This document shows positions 17,302-26,046 of a stretch of DNA of 64,000 nucleotides, one piece after another. The notes under the pieces are model-generated. The model saw only the letters and a list, made by a program, of their open reading frames with translations. It did not search any database and was not told the origin of the DNA. The position numbers were made by a program, and so were the translations under genes. The stretch is from Serratia sp. PL17 (GTDB lineage: Bacteria; Pseudomonadota; Gammaproteobacteria; Enterobacterales; Enterobacteriaceae): the NCBI RefSeq assembly GCF_017832355.1, contig NZ_JAFIBY010000002.1, forward strand, positions 124,001 to 188,000, in the 5' to 3' direction. How positions within the stretch are numbered: position 1 is the stretch's first letter; every line of letters starts with the position of its first letter.

Positions 17302-18379
17302 TGCGGGCCTCCTGACGCTCGCTGAATTCCTGGCGCAGACGCTTGAGTAATTCCAGCTCGGCCTGGAAGTCGACGTAGTGCGGCAATTTGAGATGGGAAA
17401 CAAAACCGGCGGCTTCGACGTTATCGGCATGGGCCAGTACGAACTCTTCGTCCTGCGCCGGGCTGGCGATACCTTCGTCGTATTCGGGGCTTTGCAGAGC
17501 ACGATCCACCAGCGCCATCGCCATCGCTTTGCGTTCAGCGCGGCCAAACACCAGGCCGTAGCCGCGGGTGAAATGCGGTGGCTGATCGACCGGGTCAATG
17601 AAACCGTTGACCATTTCGCACTCGGTTAACAGGATCTCGCCAATATCTACGGCGAAACCCAGCTCTTCAGGTACGATCTCCGCCGACACATAGCCGGTGC
17701 GGATCTCACCGGCGAACGGGTGGGTGCGACCGTAGCCACGCTGGGTGGAGTAGCTCAGGGCCAGCAAGAAACCTTCGTCGCCGCGCACCAGTTGTTGCAG
17801 GCGTGCCGAGCGTGAACAAGGGTAAACCGGCGGATTGCGGGTGATGTCATCTGGCGTGCTGCCGTCATCCTGTTCCGCCTGCGCTAATTGCTGCTGGCTA
17901 AGCAGACTGAACACGTGCGCGCAATTCTCTGGCAAGGGTTCGTCGGCATGGGGAGCACGCGGTGTTTCGCCTTCCGCCAACAGGGCAAAATCCAGCAGGC
18001 GGTGCGTGTAGTCGTAGGTGGGGCCGAGAACCTGCCCACCGGGCAAGTCTTTGTAAACCGCAGAAATACGGCGTTCCAGCCGCATATTTACGGTCTCTAA
18101 AGGCTCGCTGACCGCCAGCCGTGGCAAGGTGGTGCGATAGGCGCGCAGTAAGAAAATCGCCTCGACCAGATCGCCGCTCGCCTGCTTGATCGCCAGCGCT
18201 GCCAGCTCCGGGTCGTAGATACCGCCTTCGGTCATCACGCGATCCACGGCCAATCCCAACTGTTGTTCAATTTGTTGAGTGCCGAGCGCCGGCACGCTGT
18301 CGTCACCGCGTCGCAATTGCTCTTGTAACTGATGGGCGGCCTCAATGGCTTTTTCGCCCCCTTTAACGGCAACGTACAT
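17294..18379 (-). CDS. phnI: C-P lyase core subunit PhnI
   Basis: A 361-residue subunit with nucleosidase activity that, with PhnG, PhnH and PhnL, attaches the phosphonate to the ribose of ATP. The start MYVAVKGGEKAIEAAH and the segments RGYGRTHPFAGEIR and LPHYVDFQAEL are characteristic. The ATG at 18379 overlaps the phnH stop; an extra upstream ATG two codons earlier is less likely. Confidence 0.96.
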   Translation of the reverse strand: MYVAVKGGEKAIEAAHQLQEQLRRGDDSVPALGTQQIEQQLGLAVDRVMTEGGIYDPELAALAIKQASGDLVEAIFLLRAYRTTLPRLAVSEPLETVNMRLERRISAVYKDLPGGQVLGPTYDYTHRLLDFALLAEGETPRAPHADEPLPENCAHVFSLLSQQQLAQAEQDDGSTPDDITRNPPVYPCSRSARLQQLVRGDEGFLLALSYSTQRGYGRTHPFAGEIRTGYVSAEIVPEELGFAVDIGEILLTECEMVNGFIDPVDQPPHFTRGYGLVFGRAERKAMAMALVDRALQSPEYDEGIASPAQDEEFVLAHADNVEAAGFVSHLKLPHYVDFQAELELLKRLRQEFSERQEARNE

Positions 18380-18960
18380 CAGCACACCTCCACGCGGGTG
18401 GTCCGCGGTAACGCCAGCAGACGTTCACCGCAGGTCAGTAGAAAGTCCAACCCCAGCGGGAAGCGTTGCGGTCGGTTGATGAGATAGTCCAGCAGTGCCG
18501 GGGGTAACGACGGTGAGATAACCCGTTGATGTTCAATGCCGGGGCCGGTCAGCCGTAATGCGGTGCCTTGTTCTAAACTCGCGATCTGCACCACCACGGT
18601 GGTACTGAATTCAGGGGAAATCTCACTGCCGTGCGGTAATGCTTGTAAATCAGTGGCTTGTAGTTGCATATCAAACAGGGCAAAACTCACGTTATCTGCC
18701 TGTGTTGCCAATGGTGCACCGCTGTGGAAGCGAATGTTTGTTAGTACTTGCTCACTTTCTAGCGCTGGGCAGAGTTGCAGTGGTGTCTCTTGATCTGCCA
18801 GTGTCAGTAGCGCGGCGGTACTGGCGGCGTTCAGGGTGCCCCAGGCGGGGCTACCCGGAAGCGTAACGACATGCCCAGGCTCGCTTAACGCTTTAAGAAT
18901 CAAGCGAAAAGCGTGCTGTGATTGTTCGATCGGTTGTGCAAAACCTGTCAGTAGGCTCAT
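18379..18960 (-). CDS. phnH: C-P lyase core subunit PhnH
   Basis: A 193-residue structural subunit of the PhnGHIJ complex with a PLP-transferase-like fold that has lost the cofactor site. Recognised by FRLILKALSEPGHVVTLPG near the N-terminus. It starts 3 bases after phnG and overlaps phnI by one base. Confidence 0.95.
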   Translation of the reverse strand: MSLLTGFAQPIEQSQHAFRLILKALSEPGHVVTLPGSPAWGTLNAASTAALLTLADQETPLQLCPALESEQVLTNIRFHSGAPLATQADNVSFALFDMQLQATDLQALPHGSEISPEFSTTVVVQIASLEQGTALRLTGPGIEHQRVISPSLPPALLDYLINRPQRFPLGLDFLLTCGERLLALPRTTRVEVC

Positions 18961-18963
18961 GGA

Positions 18964-19407
18964 TTAATCCCCCCGCACCAGCGTAAAGAAATCCACCCGG
19001 CTGGACGCCACTGCCCGCGCACGCAGCTGGCGCTGTTCATGCTGAAGGGCAGCCAGCGGCTCAATCAGCTGCTGTTGCAGTAACTCGGCCTGATCCGGCT
19101 GTTGCAGCAGGGCATCTGCCAGTGCGCAAAGTTCGGCGTGAGCCTTGTCACGCCCGGCAATGTAGCTATAACCGTAACCGCCGTTGTCGAGTTGGACCAC
19201 CGCACGGGTGACGGTCATATCACCCAATACAAAGCGGCGGCCGGTCGCGCCCATGCGCCCCTGCAACTGCGCCAGGCCAATCTCCGGTGCGCGAAGGGTT
19301 TGGAAGCACGGGTTCAGGTTCAGCGCCTGCCAGTGGCTGCGCAACTGGGCGGGTTGGCTGTGCGCCAATACTGACATCCAGCGTTGTCTAGGCTGTAAGG
19401 TTTGCAT
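18964..19407 (-). CDS. phnG: C-P lyase core subunit PhnG
   Basis: A 147-residue subunit of the C-P lyase core. Conserved PEIGLAQLQGRMGATGRRF and GYGYSYIAGRDKAHAELCA segments match the PhnG family. Its ATG follows the phnF stop with no gap (TGAATG), tying regulator and enzyme into one transcript. Confidence 0.95.
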   Translation of the reverse strand: MQTLQPRQRWMSVLAHSQPAQLRSHWQALNLNPCFQTLRAPEIGLAQLQGRMGATGRRFVLGDMTVTRAVVQLDNGGYGYSYIAGRDKAHAELCALADALLQQPDQAELLQQQLIEPLAALQHEQRQLRARAVASSRVDFFTLVRGD

Positions 19408-20136
19408 TCAGTGCTCCATCGTCAGTTCAATCATGTCGGCGCGCGCCAGGCTGACGGAGTATTCCGCCACGCTGTCACTGCCGGTGCAGACGTTCAGGGT
19501 GCGTACGCACAACAGAGGTGCGTGGGTGGCAATTTCAAGTAACCGGCTCTCTTTAGCCTGAGCGCGGCGTGCGCTGATGCGCGTCTGGCTGCGGGTCAGC
19601 GACTGGTGGATGTTTGATTCGATAAATTCGTGCAGCGAACCGCTGTGGAACTGCTGTAGTGCCGGCCACCAGTCCAAATCAGGCAGATAATGGTCGATCA
19701 CGCTCATCGGCACGCCGTTGACCCGACGCAGGGTACGCAGATGGATCACCATTTCGCCTTCTTCACGTGACAGCGCACTGGCGATATGCCCATTACACGG
19801 GCGTAATACTGCGAGTAAGCGCTCACTGGTGGGGTGACTTCCCTGTTCGAAAAGGTTCTGGCTAAAGCGGGTATTGGCATGCAGCGGGTAATCATACGGG
19901 CGCATTAGCACCAGAATGCCAATGCCGTGTCGGCGCTGTAGCCAGCCGCGGTCCACCAATTGGTCGACGGCGCGACGCAAGGTATGGCGGTTCACCTGAT
20001 AGCGCTCTGCCAACTGCTGCTCGGAAGGCAAATAGTCGCCGCAGCGGTATTGGGTGCGTAACTCTTGCTCAAGCTGTGCCGCGATTTGCTTGTAACGGGT
20101 AGGGAAACTGGTCGGATGTCTAGATAAGTCCATCAT
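19408..20136 (-). CDS. phnF: GntR-family regulator PhnF of phosphonate operon
   Basis: A 242-residue GntR/HutC regulator: winged helix at residues ~12-78 (PSEQQLAERYQVNRHTLRRA) and a C-terminal UTRA ligand domain. It is very similar to E. coli PhnF. The first of two adjacent ATGs (20136) lies 8 bases from GAGG and is preferred over 20133. It heads the operon phnF-G-H-I-J-K-L-M-N-acyltransferase-phnP. No phnC, phnD or phnE transporter genes lie beside it, unlike in E. coli. Confidence 0.94.
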   Translation of the reverse strand: MMDLSRHPTSFPTRYKQIAAQLEQELRTQYRCGDYLPSEQQLAERYQVNRHTLRRAVDQLVDRGWLQRRHGIGILVLMRPYDYPLHANTRFSQNLFEQGSHPTSERLLAVLRPCNGHIASALSREEGEMVIHLRTLRRVNGVPMSVIDHYLPDLDWWPALQQFHSGSLHEFIESNIHQSLTRSQTRISARRAQAKESRLLEIATHAPLLCVRTLNVCTGSDSVAEYSVSLARADMIELTMEH

Positions 20137-20273
20137 AATAAAAACCTCGTCGTGCCGGATACCCACTCGCTGTATGCAGATGGTTGGCGTTGCATGATGT
20201 GTACCCCGTGGTGAAGTTGGCATAATCTTGCCGGGGCCAGATGACAATCGCGTTACGCGTCGGTGGCGAACAG

Positions 20274-20291
20274 ATGAACTATTTAGGACAG
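20274..20291 (-). promoter_or_regulatory. candidate Pho box upstream of phnF
   Basis: On the minus strand the sequence CTGTCCT-AAAT-AGTTCAT resembles the PhoB direct repeat CTGTCAT-A/T4-CTGTCAT (6 of 7 and 4 of 7 matches with an A/T spacer). It lies about 140 bp upstream of phnF, the expected place for phosphate-starvation activation. The second half is weak. Confidence 0.35.
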
Positions 20292-20359
20292 GCCGATGAT
20301 GCGTACGGGCCTGCGTCGCGCTAAGCTGATGCTATTGATGATTGAACCGAGCCAACCCC

Positions 20360-21418
20360 ATGCCGCATCCCCTGACTGCAACTGAAAACCGTCCCCGCCC
20401 TTGGCCATTGTGGAAGCCGATCCTGTTTCTGCTGGTGATGGCCGTGGGCCTCTACTACGTCAAATGGCAGCCTTATTACGGCAAGGCCTTCCTGGCGGCG
20501 GATACTCACTCGATCGGCAAATCGATACTGGCTAACGGTGAGAGCAGCCCGTGGCTGGCGGCATGGCACTATGCGCTGGTCTACTTCACCGCGGTGTGGA
20601 AGGCGGCTGTACTGGGCGTGGTGCTGGGCTCACTGGTACAGGTGCTGATCCCACGTGATTGGCTGATACGCACGTTGGGACACCCGCGTTTTTCCGGCAC
20701 CTTGCTGGGGGCGGCGATGGCTCTGCCGGGGATGATGTGCACCTGTTGTGCGGCACCGGTTGCCGCCGGGCTGCGTCGCCAGTCGGTATCCAGCGGGGCG
20801 GCGATGGCATTCTGGCTCAGTAACCCGGTGTTAAATCCGGCGACGCTGATTTTTATGGGGTTTGTGCTCGGCTGGCAGTTTGCCGCGATCCGGCTGGTGG
20901 CGGGCGTCGTTATGGTGCTCGGCATTGCCTGGCTGGTGCAGCGTGTTACGGCTAAGGATCCACACCCCGCTGCGCTGCAACAGCCTCTGATACCGCTGGA
21001 TAAAACTGAGGATCACCCCTTCCTCGGCCGTTGGCTCAAGGCGTTGTGGTCGCTGTTTTGGTCAACCATTCCGATTTACATTCTGGCCGTGCTGGCGCTC
21101 GGGGCCGCGCGCGTTTGGCTGTTCCCGCATGCCGATGGCGCGATAGATAACAGCCTGCTGTGGATTATTGGGTTGGCGATAGCCGGTTGCCTGTTCGTGA
21201 TCCCGACGGCGGCGGAAATTCCGATTGTGCAGGCCATGATGCTGGCGGGGATGGGCACCGGCCCGGCGCTGGCGCTGTTGATGACCCTGCCCGCGGTCAG
21301 CTTGCCTTCGCTGCTGATGCTGAACAAAGCCTTCTCTGCCAAAGCGCTGTGTCTGACTGCATTGCTGGTGGTGTTGTGCGGCATCATCACGGGCGTGGTG
21401 GGGATGGGGTTGGTGTAA
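20360..21418 (+). CDS. yraQ: YraQ-family inner-membrane permease
   Basis: A 352-residue DUF318/ArsP-like permease with 8-10 hydrophobic segments. It closely matches E. coli YraQ, including YVKWQPYYGKAF and the LPGMMCTCCAAPVAAGLRR motif, where the Cys-Cys pair suggests metal or metalloid binding as in ArsP relatives. The ATG at 20360 is preferred over the TTG at 20342 by alignment. A helical N-terminus leads into the first span at WKPILFLLVMAVG. Substrate not established. Confidence 0.9.
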   Translation: MPHPLTATENRPRPWPLWKPILFLLVMAVGLYYVKWQPYYGKAFLAADTHSIGKSILANGESSPWLAAWHYALVYFTAVWKAAVLGVVLGSLVQVLIPRDWLIRTLGHPRFSGTLLGAAMALPGMMCTCCAAPVAAGLRRQSVSSGAAMAFWLSNPVLNPATLIFMGFVLGWQFAAIRLVAGVVMVLGIAWLVQRVTAKDPHPAALQQPLIPLDKTEDHPFLGRWLKALWSLFWSTIPIYILAVLALGAARVWLFPHADGAIDNSLLWIIGLAIAGCLFVIPTAAEIPIVQAMMLAGMGTGPALALLMTLPAVSLPSLLMLNKAFSAKALCLTALLVVLCGIITGVVGMGLV

Positions 21419-21521
21419 TTTGTTTAATAAATAGTCTTTCATTCGTTTTGTGTTGTCACAAGTGTGCTAACATTGGCTGCTTGTCAGAGGTGAATTATTG
21501 AGCGAATGTAGGAGTCTCAAG

Positions 21522-21809
21522 ATGGAAAGTCGTATCCAGTTTCGCATTGAAGATGAGACTAAACGTTTGGCGCAGAAAACGGCAGAAGCCAAGGGGATCA
21601 CGCTGAGTGAGGCGTGTCGACGTTTGACTGAACAAATGGCGGATGAGCAACGGGCTCTTGAACAGCATGAGAATTGGCTGCGAGAAAAAGTTGATGCCGC
21701 CTTTGCCCGTTTACATGAAGGAAGTGCGGTCTATCTTAGCCAGCAGCAGGTTGAAGAAAGCATGGATGCCTTTAAGGCAAAAGTCCGGGCGAAATACGAC
21801 CAAAAATAG
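21522..21809 (+). CDS. RelB/DinJ-type antitoxin
   Basis: A 95-residue ribbon-helix-helix protein. The N-terminal RIQFRIEDETKRLAQKTAEA followed by GITLSEACRRLTEQM is the RelB/DinJ DNA-binding pattern, and the C-terminal half would wrap the toxin. The ATG at 21522 has GGAG 7-8 bases upstream. It lies 8 bp before the toxin gene, the standard antitoxin-first order. Confidence 0.85.
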   Translation: MESRIQFRIEDETKRLAQKTAEAKGITLSEACRRLTEQMADEQRALEQHENWLREKVDAAFARLHEGSAVYLSQQQVEESMDAFKAKVRAKYDQK

Positions 21810-21817
21810 GGATTGTT

Positions 21818-22096
21818 ATGCGCGTCGAATGGGATGATGAAGCGTTACGGGACAGGGAACGTATTTTTGATTTTCTCTATCCCTTTAATCCACAGGCTTC
21901 TGAGCAGGCTGATTCCGAGATAGATAAGGCAGTGAAGCGCCTGCTGGCTAACCCTGAACTCGGTAAGATTTGGTACGAACAGGCGCGTAAATTATTGATC
22001 AGTCAAGCTTCATTATTAGTTTTATACGTTGTTGTCGGCGATGTGATTAAGGTTTTAGCGGTTGCTCATCAACGAGAGAAATTCCCTGACTTGTAG
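21818..22096 (+). CDS. RelE/ParE-superfamily toxin
   Basis: A 92-residue small basic-core protein with the RelE/ParE layout: VEWDDEALRDRERIFDFL, then LLANPELGKIW and a C-terminal strand VIKVLAVAHQREKFPDL. Whether it acts on ribosome-bound mRNA (RelE-like) or gyrase (ParE-like) cannot be decided by eye, but the DREIF-type helix and NPxLG resemble ParE-like members. Partner of the RelB/DinJ-type antitoxin 8 bp upstream. Confidence 0.85.
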   Translation: MRVEWDDEALRDRERIFDFLYPFNPQASEQADSEIDKAVKRLLANPELGKIWYEQARKLLISQASLLVLYVVVGDVIKVLAVAHQREKFPDL

Positions 22097-22098
22097 CG

Positions 22099-22563
22099 TC
22101 ATCGCAACCTATGCACCACCTGGTTGCTGCTGCCGCGCCAGATCAGCGCCGGGTCTTTCAAATCCTGCACGAACTTGCCGTCAATCAATACGTTAATCCT
22201 GTCTACTATCTGCATTTGCTGTGCGTCCAGCTCCGCCAGTCGATAACCGGTCCACAGCCAAATATCCTTGCCGGGGCATTCGGCGCGTACCCGTTTTACC
22301 AGTTGCAGCACCGCCGCTACATTGGCCGGGTGCAGCGGATCGCCGCCGGACAGCGACAGCCCCTGGCGCGGAATGCGCGCGTCATTCATATCGGTAATCA
22401 ACCGGTCTTCCATTTCCTGAGTAAAAGGCTGGCCGGAGTTGAGCCGCCAGGTGCTTTTGTTATAGCAACCGGGGCACTGGTGCACGCAGCCGGCAACAAA
22501 CAGCGTGCAGCGGGTGCCGGGGCCGTTGACCACGTCGAGGGGGTAATACTGGTGGTAATTCAT
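22099..22563 (-). CDS. nrdG: Anaerobic ribonucleotide reductase activating protein NrdG
   Basis: A 154-residue radical SAM activase that installs the glycyl radical on NrdD. The CxxxCxxC cluster motif is VAGCVHQCPGCYNKSTW (residues ~25-41), and LSGGDPLHP is the SAM-contact GGDP motif. It lies 60 bp after nrdD, separated by a palindrome, and its 3' end nearly abuts the convergent toxin gene. Confidence 0.96.
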   Translation of the reverse strand: MNYHQYYPLDVVNGPGTRCTLFVAGCVHQCPGCYNKSTWRLNSGQPFTQEMEDRLITDMNDARIPRQGLSLSGGDPLHPANVAAVLQLVKRVRAECPGKDIWLWTGYRLAELDAQQMQIVDRINVLIDGKFVQDLKDPALIWRGSSNQVVHRLR

Positions 22564-22580
22564 ATTTCGCTTTCTGACGG

Positions 22581-22603
22581 TAGGGGCTCAGCATGCTGAG
22601 CCC
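22581..22603 (+). repeat. TAGGGG-type intergenic palindrome, copy 1
   Basis: TAGGGGCTCAGC followed by ATGCTGAGCCC forms a perfect 8-bp or longer stem in the nrdD-nrdG gap. An identical 23-base copy is at 41191-41213, and variant copies with other stems lie at 28290, 60825 and 60874. Confidence 0.7.
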
Positions 22604-22623
22604 AGATTCATAACAGCCCGGCG

Positions 22624-24762
22624 TTAGCCGATCTGCCCATTCCCCAGGTGTTTCACCCGGCGCTTCACTTCTTCTTGTTTGCCGGCGTTGAACGGCCTGG
22701 CGTCCGGGCTACCGAGGTAGCCGCACACCCGGCGCGTAACGGACACTTTGGACGGCTCGTGATTACCGCATTTTGGACAGGTGAAGCCCTTGCTGGTACA
22801 GGAAAATTCGCCGGTAAAGCCGCACTCGTAGCACTCATCGATCGGCGTGTTGGTACCGTAATAAGGTACGCGGCTGTAGCTGTAATCCCACACGTCTTCC
22901 AACGCTTTCAGGTTGTGTTGCAGGTTCGGGTATTCGCCGTAACAGATGAACCCGCCATTGGCCAATGGTGGGTAAGGCGCTTCAAAATCCAGTTTGTCGT
23001 ACGGATTGACCTTTTTCTCCACGTCGAGGTGGAAGCTGTTGGTGTAATAGCCTTTGTCGGTTACGCCTGGCACCACGCCAAAATCGGCGGTGTCGAGTCG
23101 GCAGAAGCGATCGCACAGGTTTTCGCTTGGTGTGCTGTACAGGCTAAAACCGTAGCCGGTCTCTTCTTTCCAGCTGTCGGTGGCGGCCCGCAGGTGCGCA
23201 ACGATGGCGACCGCTTTGGCGCGCAGGGCTTCATCGTCGTAAACGTGCTGTTCACTGCCGAATAGCGCATTGATCGTTTCATGCAAGCCGATATAACCCA
23301 GCGAGATCGACGCGCGGCCATTTTTGAAAATGTCGGCGATATTGTCGTCTGCTTTCAACCGCACACCGCAGGCACCTTCCATATACAAAATGGGGGCCAC
23401 CCGGGCTTTGATACCCTCTAGCCGTGCGATGCGCGTCATCAGTGCCTTTTTCGCCAGCAGCAAACGTTGATCCAGCAAATGCCAGAAGCGGCTTTCATCC
23501 CCCATGGCTTCCAGCGCAATGCGCGGCAGGTTTAGGCTAATGACACCGATATTGTTGCGGCCGTCGTGGACCAATTCGCCTTCCTCTTCATAGGTGCCGA
23601 GGAAGCTACGACAACCCATCGGCGTTTTGAACGAACCTGTGACTTTCACCACCTGATCGTAATTGAGGATGTCTGGGTACATGCGCTTGCTGGCGCACTC
23701 CAGCGCCAACTGTTTGATGTCGTAGTTTGGATCGCCATACTGGTGGTTCAGGCCGTCGCGGATCGCGAACACCAGTTTCGGGAATACCGCCGTCTTGCGG
23801 TTCTTACCCAGCCCGGCGATACGGTTTTTCAGGATCGACTGTTGGATCAACCGCGATTCCCAGCACGTGCCCAGGCCGAATCCGAAGGTGACGAACGGCG
23901 TCTGCCCGTTGGCGGTGTGCAAGGTATTGACCTCGTACTCCAGTGACTGGAAGGCGTCGTAACACTCTTTCTCGGTGCGTGCCATGGCGTAGCCTTGCGC
24001 GTCGGGGATCTGCCACTCTTCGGCGACCTGCCGATGCTTGTTGAAGCTTTCGCTGACGAAGGGGGCCAGGATTTCGTCGATGCGGTTAATGGTGGTGCCA
24101 CCATAAATATGGCTGGCGACCTGTGCGATGATCTGCGCGGTGACGGCGGTCGCGGTGGAGATCGACTTCGGCGGCTCGATCTCGGCGTTACCCATCTTGA
24201 AGCCGTTGGTCAGCATGCCTTTCAAATCTATCAACATGCAGTTGAACATAGGGAAGAAGGGCGAGTAATCGAGATCGTGGTAGTGAATCTCACCACGTTC
24301 GTGGGCCAGCACCACGTCACGCGGCAGGATATGCTGCTTGGCGTAGTGCTTGGCAACGATCCCGGCCAGGAGATCGCGTTGGGTGGGGATCACCTTGCTG
24401 TCTTTATTGGCATTTTCGTTCAGCAATGCCATGTTGCTTTGCTCCACCAGGCCGCGGATCTCTTGGTTGAGTCGCCCGCGCAGCTCGCGCGCCACGTCAC
24501 GATCGTGACGATACTCGATATAGGCGCGTGCCAGCTGTTTGTATTTGCCGGCCATCAGCTGATTTTCAACTGCCTGCTGTATTTCATGGATATCAACGCG
24601 CTGCTGCTGTGACATCCGTTGAGCGACCACACGGGCGACAGTAGCGCAGTAGTCGGCATCGACAATTCCGGCGGCCAGCGCGGCCCGCTCGACAGCTTGT
24701 CCAATGCGTGCTTCGTCAAAAGGTACCTGGCAACCGTCCCGTTTAATCACTACTGGTTTCAC
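22624..24762 (-). CDS. nrdD: Anaerobic ribonucleoside-triphosphate reductase NrdD
   Basis: A 712-residue class III reductase, exactly the E. coli length when started at the GTG at 24762 (AGGAG 7 bases upstream); no good ATG is nearby. An ATP-cone domain spans residues ~1-95. The C-terminus carries the Zn site (CYECGFTGEF, CPKCGNHEP) and the glycyl-radical loop RRVCGYLGSPDARP. It makes dNTPs without oxygen, using formate as reductant. Two NrdR boxes upstream indicate control by NrdR. Confidence 0.97.
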   Translation of the reverse strand: MKPVVIKRDGCQVPFDEARIGQAVERAALAAGIVDADYCATVARVVAQRMSQQQRVDIHEIQQAVENQLMAGKYKQLARAYIEYRHDRDVARELRGRLNQEIRGLVEQSNMALLNENANKDSKVIPTQRDLLAGIVAKHYAKQHILPRDVVLAHERGEIHYHDLDYSPFFPMFNCMLIDLKGMLTNGFKMGNAEIEPPKSISTATAVTAQIIAQVASHIYGGTTINRIDEILAPFVSESFNKHRQVAEEWQIPDAQGYAMARTEKECYDAFQSLEYEVNTLHTANGQTPFVTFGFGLGTCWESRLIQQSILKNRIAGLGKNRKTAVFPKLVFAIRDGLNHQYGDPNYDIKQLALECASKRMYPDILNYDQVVKVTGSFKTPMGCRSFLGTYEEEGELVHDGRNNIGVISLNLPRIALEAMGDESRFWHLLDQRLLLAKKALMTRIARLEGIKARVAPILYMEGACGVRLKADDNIADIFKNGRASISLGYIGLHETINALFGSEQHVYDDEALRAKAVAIVAHLRAATDSWKEETGYGFSLYSTPSENLCDRFCRLDTADFGVVPGVTDKGYYTNSFHLDVEKKVNPYDKLDFEAPYPPLANGGFICYGEYPNLQHNLKALEDVWDYSYSRVPYYGTNTPIDECYECGFTGEFSCTSKGFTCPKCGNHEPSKVSVTRRVCGYLGSPDARPFNAGKQEEVKRRVKHLGNGQIG

Positions 24763-24907
24763 GTTGTTACTCCTTGTTCCCCGAGGGAGCACTGATGCCC
24801 TTGAGCCTGAAAGCTATTGGGTATCGGTATGATTTCGGCTTATCCACAGGGCAATGCCGCAGCGCACAAGGGCTGAGGCGACGTGTGGATGGTTTTGTGG
24901 ATAACTA

Positions 24908-24948
24908 CTATATATAGGTGCTGATATTTCTTAATGCACTATATATAG
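24908..24948. promoter_or_regulatory. tandem NrdR boxes upstream of nrdD
   Basis: Two identical decamers CTATATATAG (24908-24917 and 24939-24948) are 31 bp apart centre to centre, three helical turns. This is the paired NrdR-box geometry seen upstream of enterobacterial nrd operons. They lie 146-187 bp upstream of the nrdD start codon. Confidence 0.85.
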
Positions 24949-25033
24949 ATATTGGCGGGATTCTTTTGACGTGGAACAAAGAAATGGAAAGAGCGGACGT
25001 TAGCTGTACAAAGGATAATTTACGGCCTGAAAT

Positions 25034-25942
25034 TCAGGCCGGGCGGTGGCGGAAATGTTCGAGTAAGAACTCAACCCAGACGCGTACCCGGGGCGGCAGA
25101 TCGGCAGAGGCGTAATACAGCCACAGTTGGGTCGGCTGTGGCCAGCAGTCTGCCAGCACCGGCAGCAGGGTACCTTGCGCAAAATGCTGTTGCGTGTACC
25201 AGCGAGCCAGACAGGCGATACCTAATCCGGCCAGTGCTGCATCCAGCAGCATCTCGGGCCGGCTGGCAACCAGGCGACCATGCAGCTCCAGCGTTTTGGC
25301 TTCGCCGAGCTGGCGCAGCGGCCATTTTGCGCTGCGTCCGGTCGCTGGATTGCGGTGCAGCAGGCAGTTATGTTGCAACAGATCGTCAGGATCCATCGGC
25401 ATGCCATGTTGCGCCAGATAACCGGGTGAGGCTGCCAGCACCATCTGCATGGGGTACAGGGGGCGCGCTACCAGTCGGCTGTCGGGATCGACCCGGCTGC
25501 CGATACCCACGTCAAAACCTTCGCCCACCAGATTGACCACTCGCGCATCCAGTGAAAGCTCGAGATCGATCTGCGGATAGCGATCGAGAAACTGGGGGAT
25601 CAAGGGCATCAGCATTTGGCGGCCGAAACCGGGGATCATGCTGACGCGCACCGTGCCGGAAGGCGTCTGCTGCGCGCTACCGGCCGTTTCCAGCGTGGCG
25701 GACAGCGCTTGCCACAGCGGCGCCACCTGTTGCAACAGCACCTTGCCCTCGTCGGTCAGCACCACGTTGTGAGTGTTGCGCTGAAACAGCCGCAGTGCCA
25801 GCTTCTCTTCCAACACGCGGATATTTTTGCTGATCGCCGCCGGGGTAACGCCCAACTGGCGCGCGGCGGCGGAAAAGTTCTGTGCCTGAGCCGCGGCGAG
25901 AAAGGCCGGCAACAGGCGATGCACGTCATAGGGCAGCGACAT
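25034..25942 (-). CDS. LysR-family transcriptional regulator
   Basis: A 302-residue LysR regulator with winged helix at residues ~5-63 (QNFSAAARQLGVTPAAISKNIRVLEEKL) and a periplasmic-binding-like effector domain. The ATG at 25942 is used; the longer frame needs a TTG. It is divergent from the flavodoxin-like reductase that starts 104 bp away, so it most likely controls that gene. Effector unknown. Confidence 0.88.
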   Translation of the reverse strand: MSLPYDVHRLLPAFLAAAQAQNFSAAARQLGVTPAAISKNIRVLEEKLALRLFQRNTHNVVLTDEGKVLLQQVAPLWQALSATLETAGSAQQTPSGTVRVSMIPGFGRQMLMPLIPQFLDRYPQIDLELSLDARVVNLVGEGFDVGIGSRVDPDSRLVARPLYPMQMVLAASPGYLAQHGMPMDPDDLLQHNCLLHRNPATGRSAKWPLRQLGEAKTLELHGRLVASRPEMLLDAALAGLGIACLARWYTQQHFAQGTLLPVLADCWPQPTQLWLYYASADLPPRVRVWVEFLLEHFRHRPA

Positions 25943-26046
25943 AGTGGTTGATACTTTCGGTTGAAATTGAAGTGACAATCAGCAGCCTACACCTTGGGCA
26001 AAGGAAATGGAAAAATAGGCTATCAAATATCAATCAAGGATCTCTT

